Assembly: GCA_020055645.1 (NCBI GenBank)
Contig: CM034546.1
Span: 111,569,375-111,633,374, forward strand
Direction of reading: 5' to 3'
DNA from: Tomocerus qinae
Lineage: Eukaryota > Arthropoda > Collembola > Entomobryomorpha > Tomoceridae
Length of the DNA stretch: 64,000 nucleotides
Below, piece after piece: positions 1 through 14,085 of the stretch. Each line of letters starts with the position of its first letter. The first letter of the stretch is position 1. The notes under the pieces were generated by a model, which was not told where the DNA came from, searched no databases, and was given only the letters and a program-made list of their open reading frames with translations. The translations under genes and the position numbers were made by a program.

Positions 1-3000
1 GTATGTTGTCATACATAATGCATCGTAAATAAAGGACAGACAAGTGCAAGCATAATGCCATTTCCGAATACTATCATTAACATTTTCCTTGTTTCATTCA
101 TTAATTTCCTTAAAAGTCTTCCTAAGGAATACTATTTGGCTAAAATGCTTACACAGAGGAAAATACTAAGTTAATACCATAGCTCAGTTTTACTACAGCG
201 TAATATTTAGAGCAAACTAGTATGATGCAGAACTGGTTTTACAATACTATTGAGAGTGTCTCAATCATCATTGCTACCGTCAATAAAAATCAAGACGTAA
301 ACAAACATTAACCATGCGGAAAAAAGCAATTAATTAAACATTTAATTCATAATAATAATATTGAGTTCTCCAGTTATTCCGTTTTCCATTTATTTGGCTA
401 ATGATGCCTCACTGCTTATGATCAAGAATATCTCATGAGTAATTATTAAAACACAAAGCGGTAATAACTAATACAAATTTGGACATTGATGACACAAAAA
501 CCGCATCCTGATTGATAATAATATGATCCATATCGATGTATCTATTGAATTGCATGCATGCTGACATTGACTATAGGTTGTGGACGTAGTCTTATCCAAA
601 CAATTACTATTAAAATAAATATAGATACGTCGTAGTTTATGTGATGAAATCATTCATATATGTGTATTATGATGAGAATGGGAATTTTTGTACGTTTTTT
701 CATCCTGAGAACTTCCTCTCATCATCCAAATGTATAGATTAATACTATTTGTTACTTGAGATTTAGTAGAGGTGGAAAAACATTTTTGATTATTTTCCTG
801 TATTAAATTTGCAATAACAAAAGTTGTAATGTTGTTTGTTGATGTTGATGGTATTACGTACGTGAATCTGCATTAAAAATAGCCTTGCCATGATCATATA
901 ATAAACAACACGCAGTACATTTACTTAACAATTAATAGAGTCTAGAGTCCAATACATACATTGTTACTAAGCTGTTGTTTAAGTCTTTGAATTACAATCT
1001 TTGTCTGTGTCACAATTTAAAACATGTTTTTCCAGTCCATCTAATTTTACTCTACCGAGAAATGTATTTTTATAACTCATTATTTATACTAGTCCTGCAA
1101 CATTTCAGGTGTGTCATTACTCTTCGCAAACATACTTAGTCGTCAGTCGTAGTCTGCATTCACCAACAACAATCTTAGCGTTATTAAAATTATTCTGCAT
1201 GATAATGGCTTAGCACCTGTGTTCTCGTTTCATACAGTCATCTCTAAGTATGAGTCAGTGTTCATATTATACTGGTTCACATTTGCATTTCAAATTTCTA
1301 TTTATAATGATCTCCCTAGTAAAAAGTAATACGAACTACTTTATGCCGTATACTTAACATTGTTAACAATATAAAAACCGCATTAAGACTTCATTGATCT
1401 TTCGCATTGCGTAACCATTACAGCGTGTCCACTCATTGCATACCTGATACACAGAGTCACTATCCCAAGAAATAAAAATCATGCATCTTTTTGTCGCCTT
1501 CCTACCTGGTGATTTGTACATGTTCTTTAAGTAGATGTTGAAAACATGTCACTAACCAGCTCCAGTTCTCAGGATCATCTGTACAGAGCAATTTTTAATG
1601 TAATCAGGGTATTTACAACTCATACTACCACACCTCTGCCACTTCATTTGTCAATAGCTTCTTTATTGCCTACTCCTAATATTTGCATAGACACTAATGA
1701 GTAAACAATAAACAACAATCATGTTTATTAGCCACACCAGGAACCGATCATTCGACTTCCGCCGTAAAGCAAAAACAAATCAACATTTTTTTCCATACCT
1801 TAATGCAGATAATCAGCTTTTTTTCGTCTGCATGCAGATATTGTTTGCGTTATACCGATATTTAATTTAAAAATAGGTTTATAGTCCTTTCTGGTCAAAA
1901 GGTACATTAGTAATTAACATTAACGTCTTATTAAATGAGGCATATACCTGGAACCTGCTGAATATTGTCGAAGGTCGTAAATCATACTGCCAGATTCCAC
2001 CTCACAACTAGAACTATATAGTCGTTCAACATATAGACAAGAATTTGCTTACACTACCTTTAACAACAATAAAGTGGAATGAAGATCAAGTTGTCCATGA
2101 GTTGAAACAATACAACGAGTGACTTGTCTCGTTGTAAGAAAAAGTGGCACAGTACTGCATAGTATGACTCACAAGTTTACATGTACAAACTTACAATCAA
2201 TTACAAGACTCAGATACCTAAACATCTGTGCACTGTAAGAACTGCCGCTTATGTGTTAATACATTCATGTTTTTTAAAATTGCATTGTTTTCTCTTATTC
2301 TTAAAGCATAGACCGCATGATACATGTGCCAGGCATGTGATAATATAAGTGAGTGAACCTTCTTTTCGTATAGTTGTTTTAAAAATCCATGTCTTATCAA
2401 ATTGTCGGTCTACAATCCATAACAAAAATACATTGTTGGGCGAGTTTCGTCTTAAACGTGGGAAGAACGTGCTCGTCTGCTTAATCAAGTTTTCTCATTT
2501 AATGAAAAATATTTTGATCCTAGTGGTATCTACTAAGAGATGAAGAGTACAGAAAGACTTTAAGTACTCTTGGGTTCATGCAACTTAAAACGTCCTTGGT
2601 GTTATTTTCCATCTAATGCGATGCAAACTTCCATGTAGATCTTAGATATATGAATGCTTGCATTTTCATGGAGAATGGAGGAAATTAATATCTTAAAGCG
2701 CAATTATCTTATGAAATTTATTTGTCTCGTGCTGACTTTTATTTCTACTTGCTACATATACCAAGATCTTGCAGCATTAATGCATTGCATAATTACTTGT
2801 TGCTACTATGAGCATGTAAATTAATTAAAAGTTATTACAGGAAGCATTAAACGAACATAATGCCTCTAATAATGATCAGGTCAAAATGAACTTGTGATTT
2901 CCATACAATATTGTAATATTTCGTTTGGGTACCTGTATAAATCTAGTATGGAGGACTTTTCTGCATCCCAGATCGTGATCTAGTGTTTTTTAATAAATTA

Positions 3001-4140
3001 TGTGTATCAATCTAGATCTGATGTGGCAAAGCATATGTAGCATTAGTCATTTGCCAACAGGAACGTATAATTCCGATTAACGACGAAACGACTGCGACCT
3101 ATTATGAATAAATTACTGTTAGATCAACATTTTACTGTTTTACATTAATTTTACCCTTTGCATATTTAACTGACAGCACTTTGCCCTTAACACTTTTTTG
3201 ACAGTTTTCCGTCATTCTTCAAATGAAGTGGAAGCATTTTGCTTCGATGAACCGGGAACTACGAAGTACTAATGCCAATAATAGGCATAGAAAACTAAAG
3301 CGTGATATCAATTGCTACATTCATAACTGTATATTTTGAGCAAAAAGTAAATACGTAGGCATGTTTCTGAATAAGTTGTTAATACTGTAGAAAGCTAAAC
3401 GTTATGGACAAAATTCATGATGCAAGAAATAATTGACACAATGACGCAATTTATTTGGTTGTCAAACATTCATATCCGTAATTTTGTCCGATATGCATAT
3501 TCATAAGTAGAACTAGTTATTTTAAGACAGTATTGACTTGTGTTGACATGTTAATATCGTAACAAGTACATTGCTAATCATATTTGTCAAATTATATGGA
3601 AACCCCGTTGGAGTTCATTCATTCATGTAATACATATAGCCTGCTTCTGATTTGACAAGTTTGGAATAGATGCTCGAGTTTATTCTCTCCAAATTGCAAT
3701 AACTTACTTTGTAATCTATATATTTACAGATATGCATACTAAATATTTACCCTGATATGGTAATACAGTTTTATTTAGAATGATATGATAGTACAGTTTT
3801 ATTTAGAATTTAGATTATCTGCTATCGATCAACCGCACACGTAATGCTAGTTAACAAGTAGGTCTATTATGTGTTACGTGTTACGTTTATGTAGTTGATA
3901 AAATATTTATTATGCACACATAAAAGAAACCCGCAGAGTTCTGTCTGTCGCATACAAACTTATGAGTATGACCTATACATCCTGGTCGTGTGAATGGAAC
4001 TGTGCGTGGTAAATCCACATTTATGCCATATATCCTTACCTAGTAGCTGAGTCAGACTCAATGCAAGAATTTTGTTGACGTTATTACAAATCAGAAACCA
4101 TCAATATAAAAAATGCTAATAAAACTTAAGATAAGCGTTA
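1..4140. other. Intergenic DNA, no gene seen
   Basis: AT-rich sequence with only short, unconvincing open frames (longest about 79 codons) in both strands. No recognisable domain, RNA gene or transposase was found. The last 100-200 bases probably hold the 3' UTR of the SLC6 gene that ends at 4141. A 28-bp tandem duplication lies at 3753-3808. Confidence 0.6.
3753..3808. repeat. 28-bp tandem duplication
   Basis: Two adjacent 28-bp copies (3753-3780 and 3781-3808) differ at two positions. Both end in the same run, ACAGTTTTATTTAGAA. This looks like a recent local duplication in non-coding DNA, with no sign of function. Confidence 0.85.
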
Positions 4141-7100
4141 TTAATCGCTTGCTTTAAACAATATCCATTCCCTCCTCAAATGACTATCAGCAGGACCCCA
4201 TTCCTCAGAATTCTTCACAGATAATAGAAATCTCTACAAGTTATACAGATAAATGAGTACATAATTTAGCAAATATTTCCAAAATACAATAAGATATGAA
4301 ATAATACCTCCTTAAATGTTGGGGCATTCTGTTTCGAAATTGTATAGATAGCATAAATTGGAAGCAGTATAATTCCAATACCCAGTAGGAAGTAGCCACT
4401 CACTATCAAAGTTTAAACATTTGCGTAATTTACATGTATTTAAGATTAAAACAAGGAATTTTCTAACGAAAGAATAATGAATCATACTCATTGCGCTGAA
4501 AGGATACTTTGCACCTTCGTGAGTAAGTTTCTTGTCTGTTATGACGATGTATACGAGGAGACTGAAAAGCCCTACTGGTATTATATACTTCCAGCATATT
4601 TTCCAGTACAGACCAATTTTAATGCCCAACATGAACTCTATATCCTGATAAAAATTACATGTATTAAAAATTCTATCACAGATACAAATTGAGCATCATT
4701 GTTTTAATTGAAAATGGGGTTACCCGACAGAAATTATTCAATCCATAAATCCAAGAAACTGTTCCAACCTCAATCATAGCGTATAAATATATAATGAAGT
4801 CTCCTCCATAGTATGAGACAAGAGTAATCATAAAACCACCACCAGGTGTTAAATAAATAAGTCCGCTGAAATAACCGAATATGCACACCCAGCATGTCAC
4901 TCTCCATCGGATCCACTTTGGAAACTCATCACATATAATTGTTATCAAGCAACTAGTGAGAGCTGTCATACTTCCAGTTCCGATAGTTAATATCATAATA
5001 AAAAACAGCAAGGAAAAGACCTGGGAAATAATAATACCCAAAGAAATTGTGATATCATTGTGCACACATTCAAATTGAAACTTTCATAACCATTTATATA
5101 CCTGTGGCAAATATTCGAACTTAGCTAAAGCTTCTGGATAGTAGATGAATATCAAGCCAGGTCCACCTTCAGCTACATCTTTTATATCCATTTGCATTTT
5201 AGAAGCGAGGTGACCCAACACAGAAAATATTGTAACACCAGCTGTATTCAATAATTCATACATCATGATCAGTTAAGAGTAAAGCAAAGGCCTTTTTAGA
5301 TGGGCATTAAAATACTTTTACCCAATAAACTCGTTAGCGTGTCCATAAAGCTGATAATTACCGCGTCCCTGAAATACAGTCATAAAAGGGCATGGTAAAT
5401 AAGTTACCATTAAACTCCTAAAACCTATATCCACAAAATTGTGGCAGGTTTACATAGGTTTACAAACCGAAAATCAATAATTTTCTATAACATATTCAGT
5501 TATAGGAAAACAGTTTTAATGTCTGTGCCTATAGTGTTACATTGAAATGAGTTACAAAAGAATACTTAGTATTTGGATTTAGTAATGTAGTCGCTACAGA
5601 GAAAGGATACTGTGTTTTTATTGATTTTTGTCATTTGTAGAATTTGTACATTTATTAACATGTACCTGTACACGTTGTGCCGAAATGGATTGTAAGAAGC
5701 AAACATTGTAATTGTTCCAAACCCTGTAGCAAGTGAAAAGAAGCATTGACTGATGGCTGCAAACCATACCTTCACAAAGATAAGTAAACATGTTTGTACA
5801 AATGTCATTGTGCACATAGTAAATTTTGTCGATTTGCATTTCTTGGAAACAATTTGAATACACGTCTGTCATTATTACATTAGTGAGTATTTACCTTTGC
5901 TTCGAATAACTTATCCCACTGTGGTTGTATGAAATACAAAATGCCATTGAGTGCTCCGTCCAAAGTTACACCTCTGATGAGCAATATGGTCATGACCGAG
6001 TAGGGAAATAAAGCTGTGAAGTAAGCTACTCGTCCTGAACTCCTAACACCTTTGCTAAGAGTTAAGAAAATGACAGACCAAGACACGAGAAGACAAATAG
6101 ACAATCTCCAGTTTGGCAACCCAATACCATCATCAATATTGTCTCGCTGAGGGAAAGCTGTTTTTCTAAAATCCACAAAATTTACATTCATGTTAGGTAT
6201 ACTAATGGTATCTCTTGTATTGATTATTTCATGTTGATATCTATCTCGGTCAAGTCGGCAAAGGTAAATATGAGTCAACTAAGAGAGCCAAGCGTCATCA
6301 AGATTTCATTTGCATTCTTTCATGGCTGAAGATGCTCTTGAAATATTTTACCTCACAGAGCTCTTAGGTACCAATTACCGATAGTTATATCTATTTTGAC
6401 TTTTACATTGTCTGTCTTACTTGTAATAGAGTTGTGATAAAGTAATATTTCCAGATCCTATAAAAGTTCCATTGGAGCTACAGTAATTGTCCCAAGCTGG
6501 ATCGCATGAAGACCATGGTAGTTGCGATCCAATAGATGCAACGAAGTAATACGTGGTAATAGCCATAATGGCACAATAGAAAGACACGACACAAGTGCAT
6601 GCTATCATCATCCCGTAGCCGACTCCTAATTACATAGTATTAAGCATTTAAATCGTAATAAACAATGCAGGTACATCCAAACTTGATAGTTGCACACGGA
6701 CCTCTAAATATTGGTGAGATATTCCACACCCGTACAGGTCCATAGCTAGAAAATTGTCCAAGACACATTTCCATAAAGTAAATTGGTCTTCCAACTAAGA
6801 CCAAGATAATTAGATAAGGCAGGATAAATGCACCTCCTCCATTTTCCAAACATGTAAATGGAAATCTAAAGCAATGTACAAACTGCATTCAGCATTTCAT
6901 CAGATACGAACATAAATATGAAAAGTTTAACTGGTGCTAATCTGTCTTACAATTAATTAGCAAAATAAAAGTTTAATGGTTTAATTACCTCCACACATTA
7001 CCTAACCCGACACTCATGGATATACATGACATCAGAAAACCAGAGTTTGCTATTCCGTAATAAGTTCATTGTGAAAATAAAAAATAATTTCTATTAATCA

Positions 7101-7647
7101 TTTCCGGGAAAATTGAAGGCTAGTACTACTAGCATTATTTCTTTCCTTGTGGGTGTGTTGTAATATACTATGTCATCTGTGGCATCATGTCACAATACGG
7201 AAAAAGTATATAGTACGTAAAACAGTAAAGTTCAAAATAAATAGTAATGAGATATACCCCATTGGTCTCTGTTGCCATTATTGCTTTTCTCGTCCGGAAG
7301 CTTTAATAGAAAGGAACAAAAAGATCATTTTTAGTATTACTAGTAGTAATGGAATGAAATGAATTATTTTAGACGAGATTTAAAATAGCTAAAATCTCAA
7401 ATTAAGATTTTTACCGCATCTAAACCCAAGCTAGCTTCATTTCTGTGTTTACTAATCTTTTCTGGATGATTTCCATTGATCTCAAGATCCCCTCCAGCGT
7501 CAAATGCTGCATTCCGATACCCGGTTCCCTGAATAAGTACACAAAATGTAGATTCTGTTACGAAACTAAAATCGTATCTCCAAAACTTACAATCACACTA
7601 TTTTTTCTCTTGATATTTTCTATATTCTCTGAATCCAAAACCATCAT
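4141..7647 (-). CDS. SLC6 nutrient amino-acid transporter (gene A)
   Basis: Sodium-coupled plasma-membrane transporter of the SLC6 (neurotransmitter sodium symporter) family, closest in pattern to arthropod nutrient amino-acid transporters (NAAT). Fourteen exons: 7591-7647, 7415-7528, 7258-7300, 6989-7049, 6702-6865, 6421-6625, 5895-6165, 5666-5769, 5322-5368, 5102-5241, 4724-5020, 4488-4644, 4308-4402, 4141-4212. All junctions are in phase and give 608 residues, normal for the family with 12 membrane segments. Signatures are GLGNVWRFPF in TM1 (about 86-95), ENGGGAF after it, [11 protein letters not shown] before TM4 and a C-terminal WGP motif. Two ATG codons start the frame; the first, at 7647, was taken. 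It is tandem with gene B, 1.0 kb upstream on the same strand. The substrate cannot be read from sequence; family knowledge suggests neutral or essential amino acids. The gene has fewer introns than B and C. The family call is secure; the acceptor of the exon starting at 4402 is the weakest junction. Confidence 0.9.
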
Positions 7648-8691
7648 AATATGCAGTTGAACAATATCAAAGAGATTTGACAAAGGACGCAGTAAAACTA
7701 AAGCCAATATGAATTGCTAGTAGTAAATGTCAATTATTATCAGTAGTAAATAATCCAATATGCACTAGTCAACGCACTTACCTACTTCGCTTTGAATAGT
7801 AAGCATTCATGATTTAATTGCTTATTGTCAAAAGCCCAAACGTAAATCTTAATGGGTATTTGTTAGTGTGTTACCATTTTAGATGTTTCTGGAATGTTTC
7901 CGCATGCAGATATCCCATTTTTATGATTAATTACATGAAGCCAAATGCCGTTTTTTAAAGTAAGTGCTAACATGTAGTATGCCAAATATGCACAATCAAT
8001 TTTTGCATACTTTATGGTACATAAATGTATTTGAGTACCTTCTTCTAATGTATTACTACAATTAGATTAATGACAATCCCTGTTTAAATAGCACGTGTTG
8101 CATAACTCAATAATAGGTTGGATATAAGCAGATAAAACTTGTATGGTTCAGTTGCATGAGCAATAAAATTAATATTGAAATACACATAAGTAATAGTACA
8201 TGTAATTTGATCTTAGTACTTGCTTAAAGTCTTACTCTGCGGTTAGAGTTTATTTATTTCTTAATTTCAGGGACAATACCATTAGAATACTTTCTCACAA
8301 GAATGTAAAAAATATACTTACAATTTTGATTACGTAAGCAAAGCAACATACTTCAACTTCTGTATTTTTCCGTATTATGGTTCATCAGTTCTACATTTCT
8401 TACCTTCTATATCTCAATTGAAAACGCTTTCGTTTACTAAGCACATATGTAGGAATATATTCAAATACAAGTTCATATATTTGAATGTTATGTTCAAGAA
8501 CTAAATTAAATGAACTCGATTCACCTGTACAATGTATTTATTTCATTGCTGGCAGGAGTAATGAAACTTGGCGTGATTTAATATTTTTTATCTCACAGTA
8601 AACAGTATCCATTGTACAATATTATAATTACATATACGTGTATGAAATAATAATGCTTTAAATATGATTACTATTCCTCAGCTAACACAAT
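7648..8691. other. Spacer between tandem SLC6 genes A and B
   Basis: About 1.0 kb of AT-rich DNA between the stop of gene B and the start of gene A. It must contain the 3' end of B and the promoter or 5' UTR of A. I see no further gene and no clear TATA or initiator motif worth assigning. Confidence 0.6.
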
Positions 8692-11600
8692 TCAATTCTG
8701 CTGTTGTTTAAATATAATCCATTCTTTCTTCAACTTGGATGACTTAGGTCCCCAATTTGCTGTAGGCTGAAATGATTCTTTTAGTTTCTGTAAAGGATTA
8801 TAATTTAGTCCAATCATGATCTCATATTATACCATAAAATCATTTTCATACAGTAATAACTTAAGGATTTACCCCCCAAAATGTTTTCGATTTTCTTGTG
8901 AGTACACCATGGATAGCCCACAGAGGAATGAGACTCAAGGCTACAGCTGAAAGTATCCATCCAGCAACTAAGAATCAAAACATGTTGATCAAAGATTAAA
9001 CTGTTGTCTATCTATGCTAATGTGTATATTATGGTTAGTTACTTACCTATTGCGGATACTGGATAAGGAGTCCCATTGAGTGTTAACTCAGGCGCAGTAA
9101 GTAACGAATAGAGAAGAATGACTACTAGCCCCACTAGGATGGAGTTAAAATTCATGTTAAAAGCCACATAACAATGTCCAATTGATAGTTGTAGTGTACT
9201 AGTATAATCCATAAGTATTGCAATGTCTAAAAATCGTTGACATTACGTGACATACCTGGTATGAATATTCCCCAACAGAATTTCCAATACAATCCTATTT
9301 TAATACCCAACATGAACTCAATATCCTGAAACAAATTCATAAAAGTATAAAAATTTGCACCAAAATCAACGTTTATAAATGTTGATAGATTAAAATCACA
9401 GTTTTACTCGTATGAAATTGTTTAGCCCGTAGACCCAGGACACTGCTGCTACTTCTACTGTTGCCATTACTTTAATAAAATAATAAAATTAAGCCCGGAA
9501 ATGCAAATGCTATCTGTCAAAAATGTAAACATTCAAAACAGCTTACCGTATATAACAAAATTGGCTCCAAAATTGTCAACTAAGTAAAAATTGACACATT
9601 CGATCAATTTACAAACAATGCTTAACAAGTAAATTATTGCTTAAAGTTATGTTTTGTATAACAATTAATTATTAATTAAGTTTTTGTTACCCACCTAAAG
9701 TAAGCATAAAAAGTCCACCGGGAGTAACGTATATTAAACCAATTAAAAACAGGCTGAAGCAAACAAGGAATGTAATAAACCATCTCTTTTGTTTTGGAAA
9801 TTGGTCACATATTATGGTGATAATTCCTCCAGTTAAAGATGTTGCAGAACCAACACCTAACTATGAAATTATGAAAAACAAAACTTAATACTTCGTAATA
9901 ATTTGTGTTGTTAACTTGGTTTTGTTAGCTGTGACATAAAATAATATGCTTACCAATGGATATGGAGAGACTTAAATTATAAACTAGCGTAAATTTTGTG
10001 ATGTAGTACAAAGTAAATTTACCGTAAACAGCATGAGGAAAAATAAGACAGCAAACAGCTGAAATAGAAGTTTTACATTGTTAAGCATGTCCAGGGATTG
10101 TACTAACAATATTATTACCAACGATAAAAATCCCTCACCTGAGGTACCCAATCGAATTTAGCAATAGCATCAGGCTAAACAAATATTTATCATTACTAAC
10201 TTTAATCATTTCCCCATCATAGATTCACTTACTAGTAAGAGAACGTAGTAGTAAGTATACTAGTAAATATTTACATACATAACTGACAAAGGCAAGTCCA
10301 GGACCTGATTTGGCCACTACGGATATATCTACCTGCAGAAATTAAATACAATGGGCATATCACCAAACTGTTATTGGAAAGGATTTAAAACGATGAGGAA
10401 ATTCTTACACCAATCTCTTCCGCTAAATTCCCCAAAATGGCAAAAATTGCAAACCCGGCCAGCAAACTATTAACAATTAATTTAACATTTTTCAGATAAA
10501 ATATGCAAAAAACAATATTTACAATTGCTTTGCATTATTACCTTGTAAATGTGTCCATTATACTGATGATCATGGCATCTCTAGAAGGAAAATGAAAGGT
10601 TAATCAGTATTCTCAAAACGTTTTATGCATTTTTGCACATTTTCAGGGTGACTTACCTGTAAACATTGTGTTTAAACGGATTATAGGAGGAGAACATAAT
10701 AATAGGACCGAATCCAGTCGATAGTGAAAAAAAGCACTGGCTGACTGCTGCATACCACACCTAAAGAATAACCAAAATGTACATAGAGGTTAAATCATCT
10801 CATGCTCACCCAAATATAGCAATTGAGTTGTTCAGAAATGCTGAAAAATCAATTTAATGTAAAATATTTTTACATTAGGATCGTAGATTTTGTGCCACTG
10901 TGGAGTAATGAAGAACATAATTCCATTTGTTGACCCGGGCAAAGTAACTCCTCTTACAAGTAGAATTATCAGAACGACATAAGGGAAAATAGCAGTGAAA
11001 TAAGCTACTTTCCCTGAGCTTTTCACTCCTTTTACCAAAGATAGGAATACCAAAATCCATGATAACAGCAAACAAAGAGTTAGTCTCCATTCCGGAAGAC
11101 CAATGCCATCATCAATATCATTCTTCTGAGGATAGACTTCGTTTCTGTTTCATGAAAATCACATTAGATAAAACTACATAAAAGACGGACAATATTAACA
11201 TGAACAGCACTCACTGGAAATACAATTGCGAAATGCTAATATTGTTATCCCTTAAATAGGTACTGTTTGGTTCACATGCTTCTTCTCCAACCCATTCGGG
11301 ATTGCATAATGCCCATGGAAGGACACTTTGAAAACTTGCAAAAAAGTAAAACACAGTTAGAGCCATTAGAGAACAGTAATAAGATACCACACAAGCTGTT
11401 CCAAGCATTGATCCGTAACCTGAAAAATAAATTAACCATTACAAATTGCAAAAATAGCCCTTCAGTTGCTTCAACCCATGTTAAGTGAATGATATTCCAT
11501 CCATGAAAATAAGCGTACCGACGCCTTTGAAAAATGGGGCGAGATTCCAAACTTTTACTTGGCCATACGAACTGAATTGTCCTAGAGCCATTTCCAAGAA

Positions 11601-14085
11601 GTAAATTGGTTTTCCGATAAAGAACAAAACAACCAAGTAAGGTATAATGAATGCCCCTCCTCCGTTTTCATATGCAACAAAGGGAAACCTAAATAGGCAA
11701 AACATATTTCGTTAAACATCAAAGGGAAACAAGGAAATTGCTGGATGTCAAAGGTATTTACTTATTCATAGGTACTTGTGTACCTACTTTTACTCATACT
11801 TCATGTAATATTTAAAATAATAAAAATAATTGCCTCCATATGTTGCCGAGACCCACGCTCATAGATATGCAGCTGAAAACATGTACACACACAATAATTA
11901 ATTAAACACGAGGTCATGTAACACTGATAGAGTAAAATTTTCTTCAATAGTAGATGTACATTAATTTCTATTTGGAATATTATTAATATCAAAATTTAGG
12001 AAGCATCTGATAATAAAATTCCTTCATCATCATATCTAAAAAAACCACTACGGATATTATACGATATTTCAAAATGTATATTATCTAGTAGGAAATGTCA
12101 TTCCTGACAATTGAATACCTTAACAAAAACTCTATCGGATTCCTGAAAATAGAAAAATTCCAAATTACATCAGTGCAGTAAAATTTACAATTTGCACTTT
12201 AATTACTCATGACGGGATAATTTTAGAAAACAATTTGACTTTTGCAGCATTACCCCCATGTATCTCTTTCTGTCTCTGGCTCTTCAATCGCCTACAATAG
12301 AAATGGCGAAACTCAATTTACTATATCGGCTAATACTATTGCTTAATACTGACACTTTTCATTGAATGGGAAAATTTATTTATTTTTTTATCCATATATA
12401 AAATTATTTAACAAGTATGTACATTCAAAGTACACACAACAAATAGGTACCTTGGAAGTTGTATCTGGCGTTCTGTCTTGCTCTCCGTTTGGTACATCTT
12501 GTTCAAATGCTTTATTGTCAAGTCCAAGCCCTGGCTACAGAAACAACCAATAAGTTAGCGTGCTTATATGGGTATGCTATGAAAACCGAAAGAGAGTATT
12601 AAACTCTGTTTATAAGTGTGCAAAATCTAAACTATGACAAAGATGAAACTATAAATTAACAAATATGTACCGATCTACATGTATATTATGTACATTGTTA
12701 AATTGAAAGCTTAACGATTTAAATCATTGTACTGATTGGTCGTGCAGAAAATTACGTTAATAATTTAGCTCATAATATAATTATTATGTTCTCTTTAGAA
12801 TATGTAGAGCTTGATTTCAATTCAATATACATAATAGAACGCTATCACTTCCAATTTTCCCTAATTACAGCCTTCATTAAATGATAACTTAAGTGGTAAT
12901 GAATCCATATTTATTATCCATACATAATAATTCATAGACTTAGTGACAATATTGAAGTGAAAATCAAGTAGAGTCTAAGTCTTGTACATATTTTATTGTC
13001 TATACATATTTAATGCAAGCATTCACGAGCAATTTTATTTTGGAGGTGCACTAACTGATAGACTATTAGCGACGCAGTAAATCAATTAATTAGCGGCTGA
13101 TGCGTTAAAGGTTAAAGCGGCCATGACAGTAAAATGTGCACACGTACATGTGCGGATACTTTATCTTGGATCTGCTTATTGGAAAGCATCTAATGAAGTT
13201 ATTTGTTACGTTAATTATGGTAATAGTAATATTAATTATAAACATGTGAGCATCCCAGACCATGAAGATAATCTATGTCCGTGATAAACGATGGAATATT
13301 CAACCTTAAATTCAATACTATCACCAAAAAGTGTCCTAGTTTACTTAGAAATTTGCACCCTACAGTTAAACCCATATAGCGCTTTGTTACATCTCGCATT
13401 CCATGAAAATTAACAGTTAACTATATGCTGAAACAGTTTCTCCGTAAATATGCATCCTTTGCAGAAATAGACAAGCAAGGTGTGTAATTGCGATTAATGT
13501 CAGACATTATTTCACTATCTTGACATCATTTGGCTTTGTCGGCATCCTTACTGTATGATTTTGATATGTGATTGGCATATGACAAAATGGATATTACCAT
13601 TACTAAAATTGAAATAGTATGCCAAAGAGCACCAAACGTGCTTTAGAATGCTAATAATTTATTTTACTCACATCAGCATCATCCTTTACGGTTTTGCGTA
13701 TAACTTAATTTTAGAAATGCCTAACACGAGTGTACTTGCTGACAGACAGCCGTGAGAAAGCTGTTAGTTATTACAGATTATTTAATTTATTCATTGTACG
13801 ATGGATACCTGTATGATTTGATGATATTTCTATGGTCTACTCGTAATTACGACAATTAAATATCTTAAGAAATTAATTGTCTAATATTTTTAATCGCCGA
13901 CTTTTATTTCAGTACCACTTATAACACAAGCCTACCGATTTACTTTCCGCTATCGCTTGTTCTCCGATGTAACAATGTAATATGCATTAGAAATCTTGAC
14001 ATAATTTTCATTTAATATTTTTAAATCTTAGATAGAAAAAAGCAGTCTTTACCTTGGATAAATCAAACGAGCGATCTGCAATCAT
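8692..14085 (-). CDS. SLC6 nutrient amino-acid transporter (gene B)
   Basis: Second NAAT-like SLC6 transporter, 599 residues, 12 expected membrane segments. Twenty-one exons: 14053-14085, 12451-12534, 12254-12291, 12119-12142, 11834-11872, 11519-11688, 11215-11419, 10874-11144, 10657-10760, 10542-10580, 10409-10466, 10279-10332, 10139-10174, 10023-10058, 9695-9860, 9547-9579, 9408-9469, 9256-9325, 9047-9133, 8873-8967, 8692-8787. The frame is intact throughout. TM1 motif GLGNIWRFPF is at about 67-76, with [18 protein letters not shown] and C-terminal WGP. Exon blocks match gene A exactly in summed length (205, 271, 104, 187, 297+157), which supports the models and a tandem duplication. The exon ending at 11834 is followed by GC rather than GT, with no usable GT nearby. 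Intron 1 is long (12535-14052) and shows no internal gene. The first exon encodes only 11 residues; it was chosen for its in-phase donor. Confidence 0.9.
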
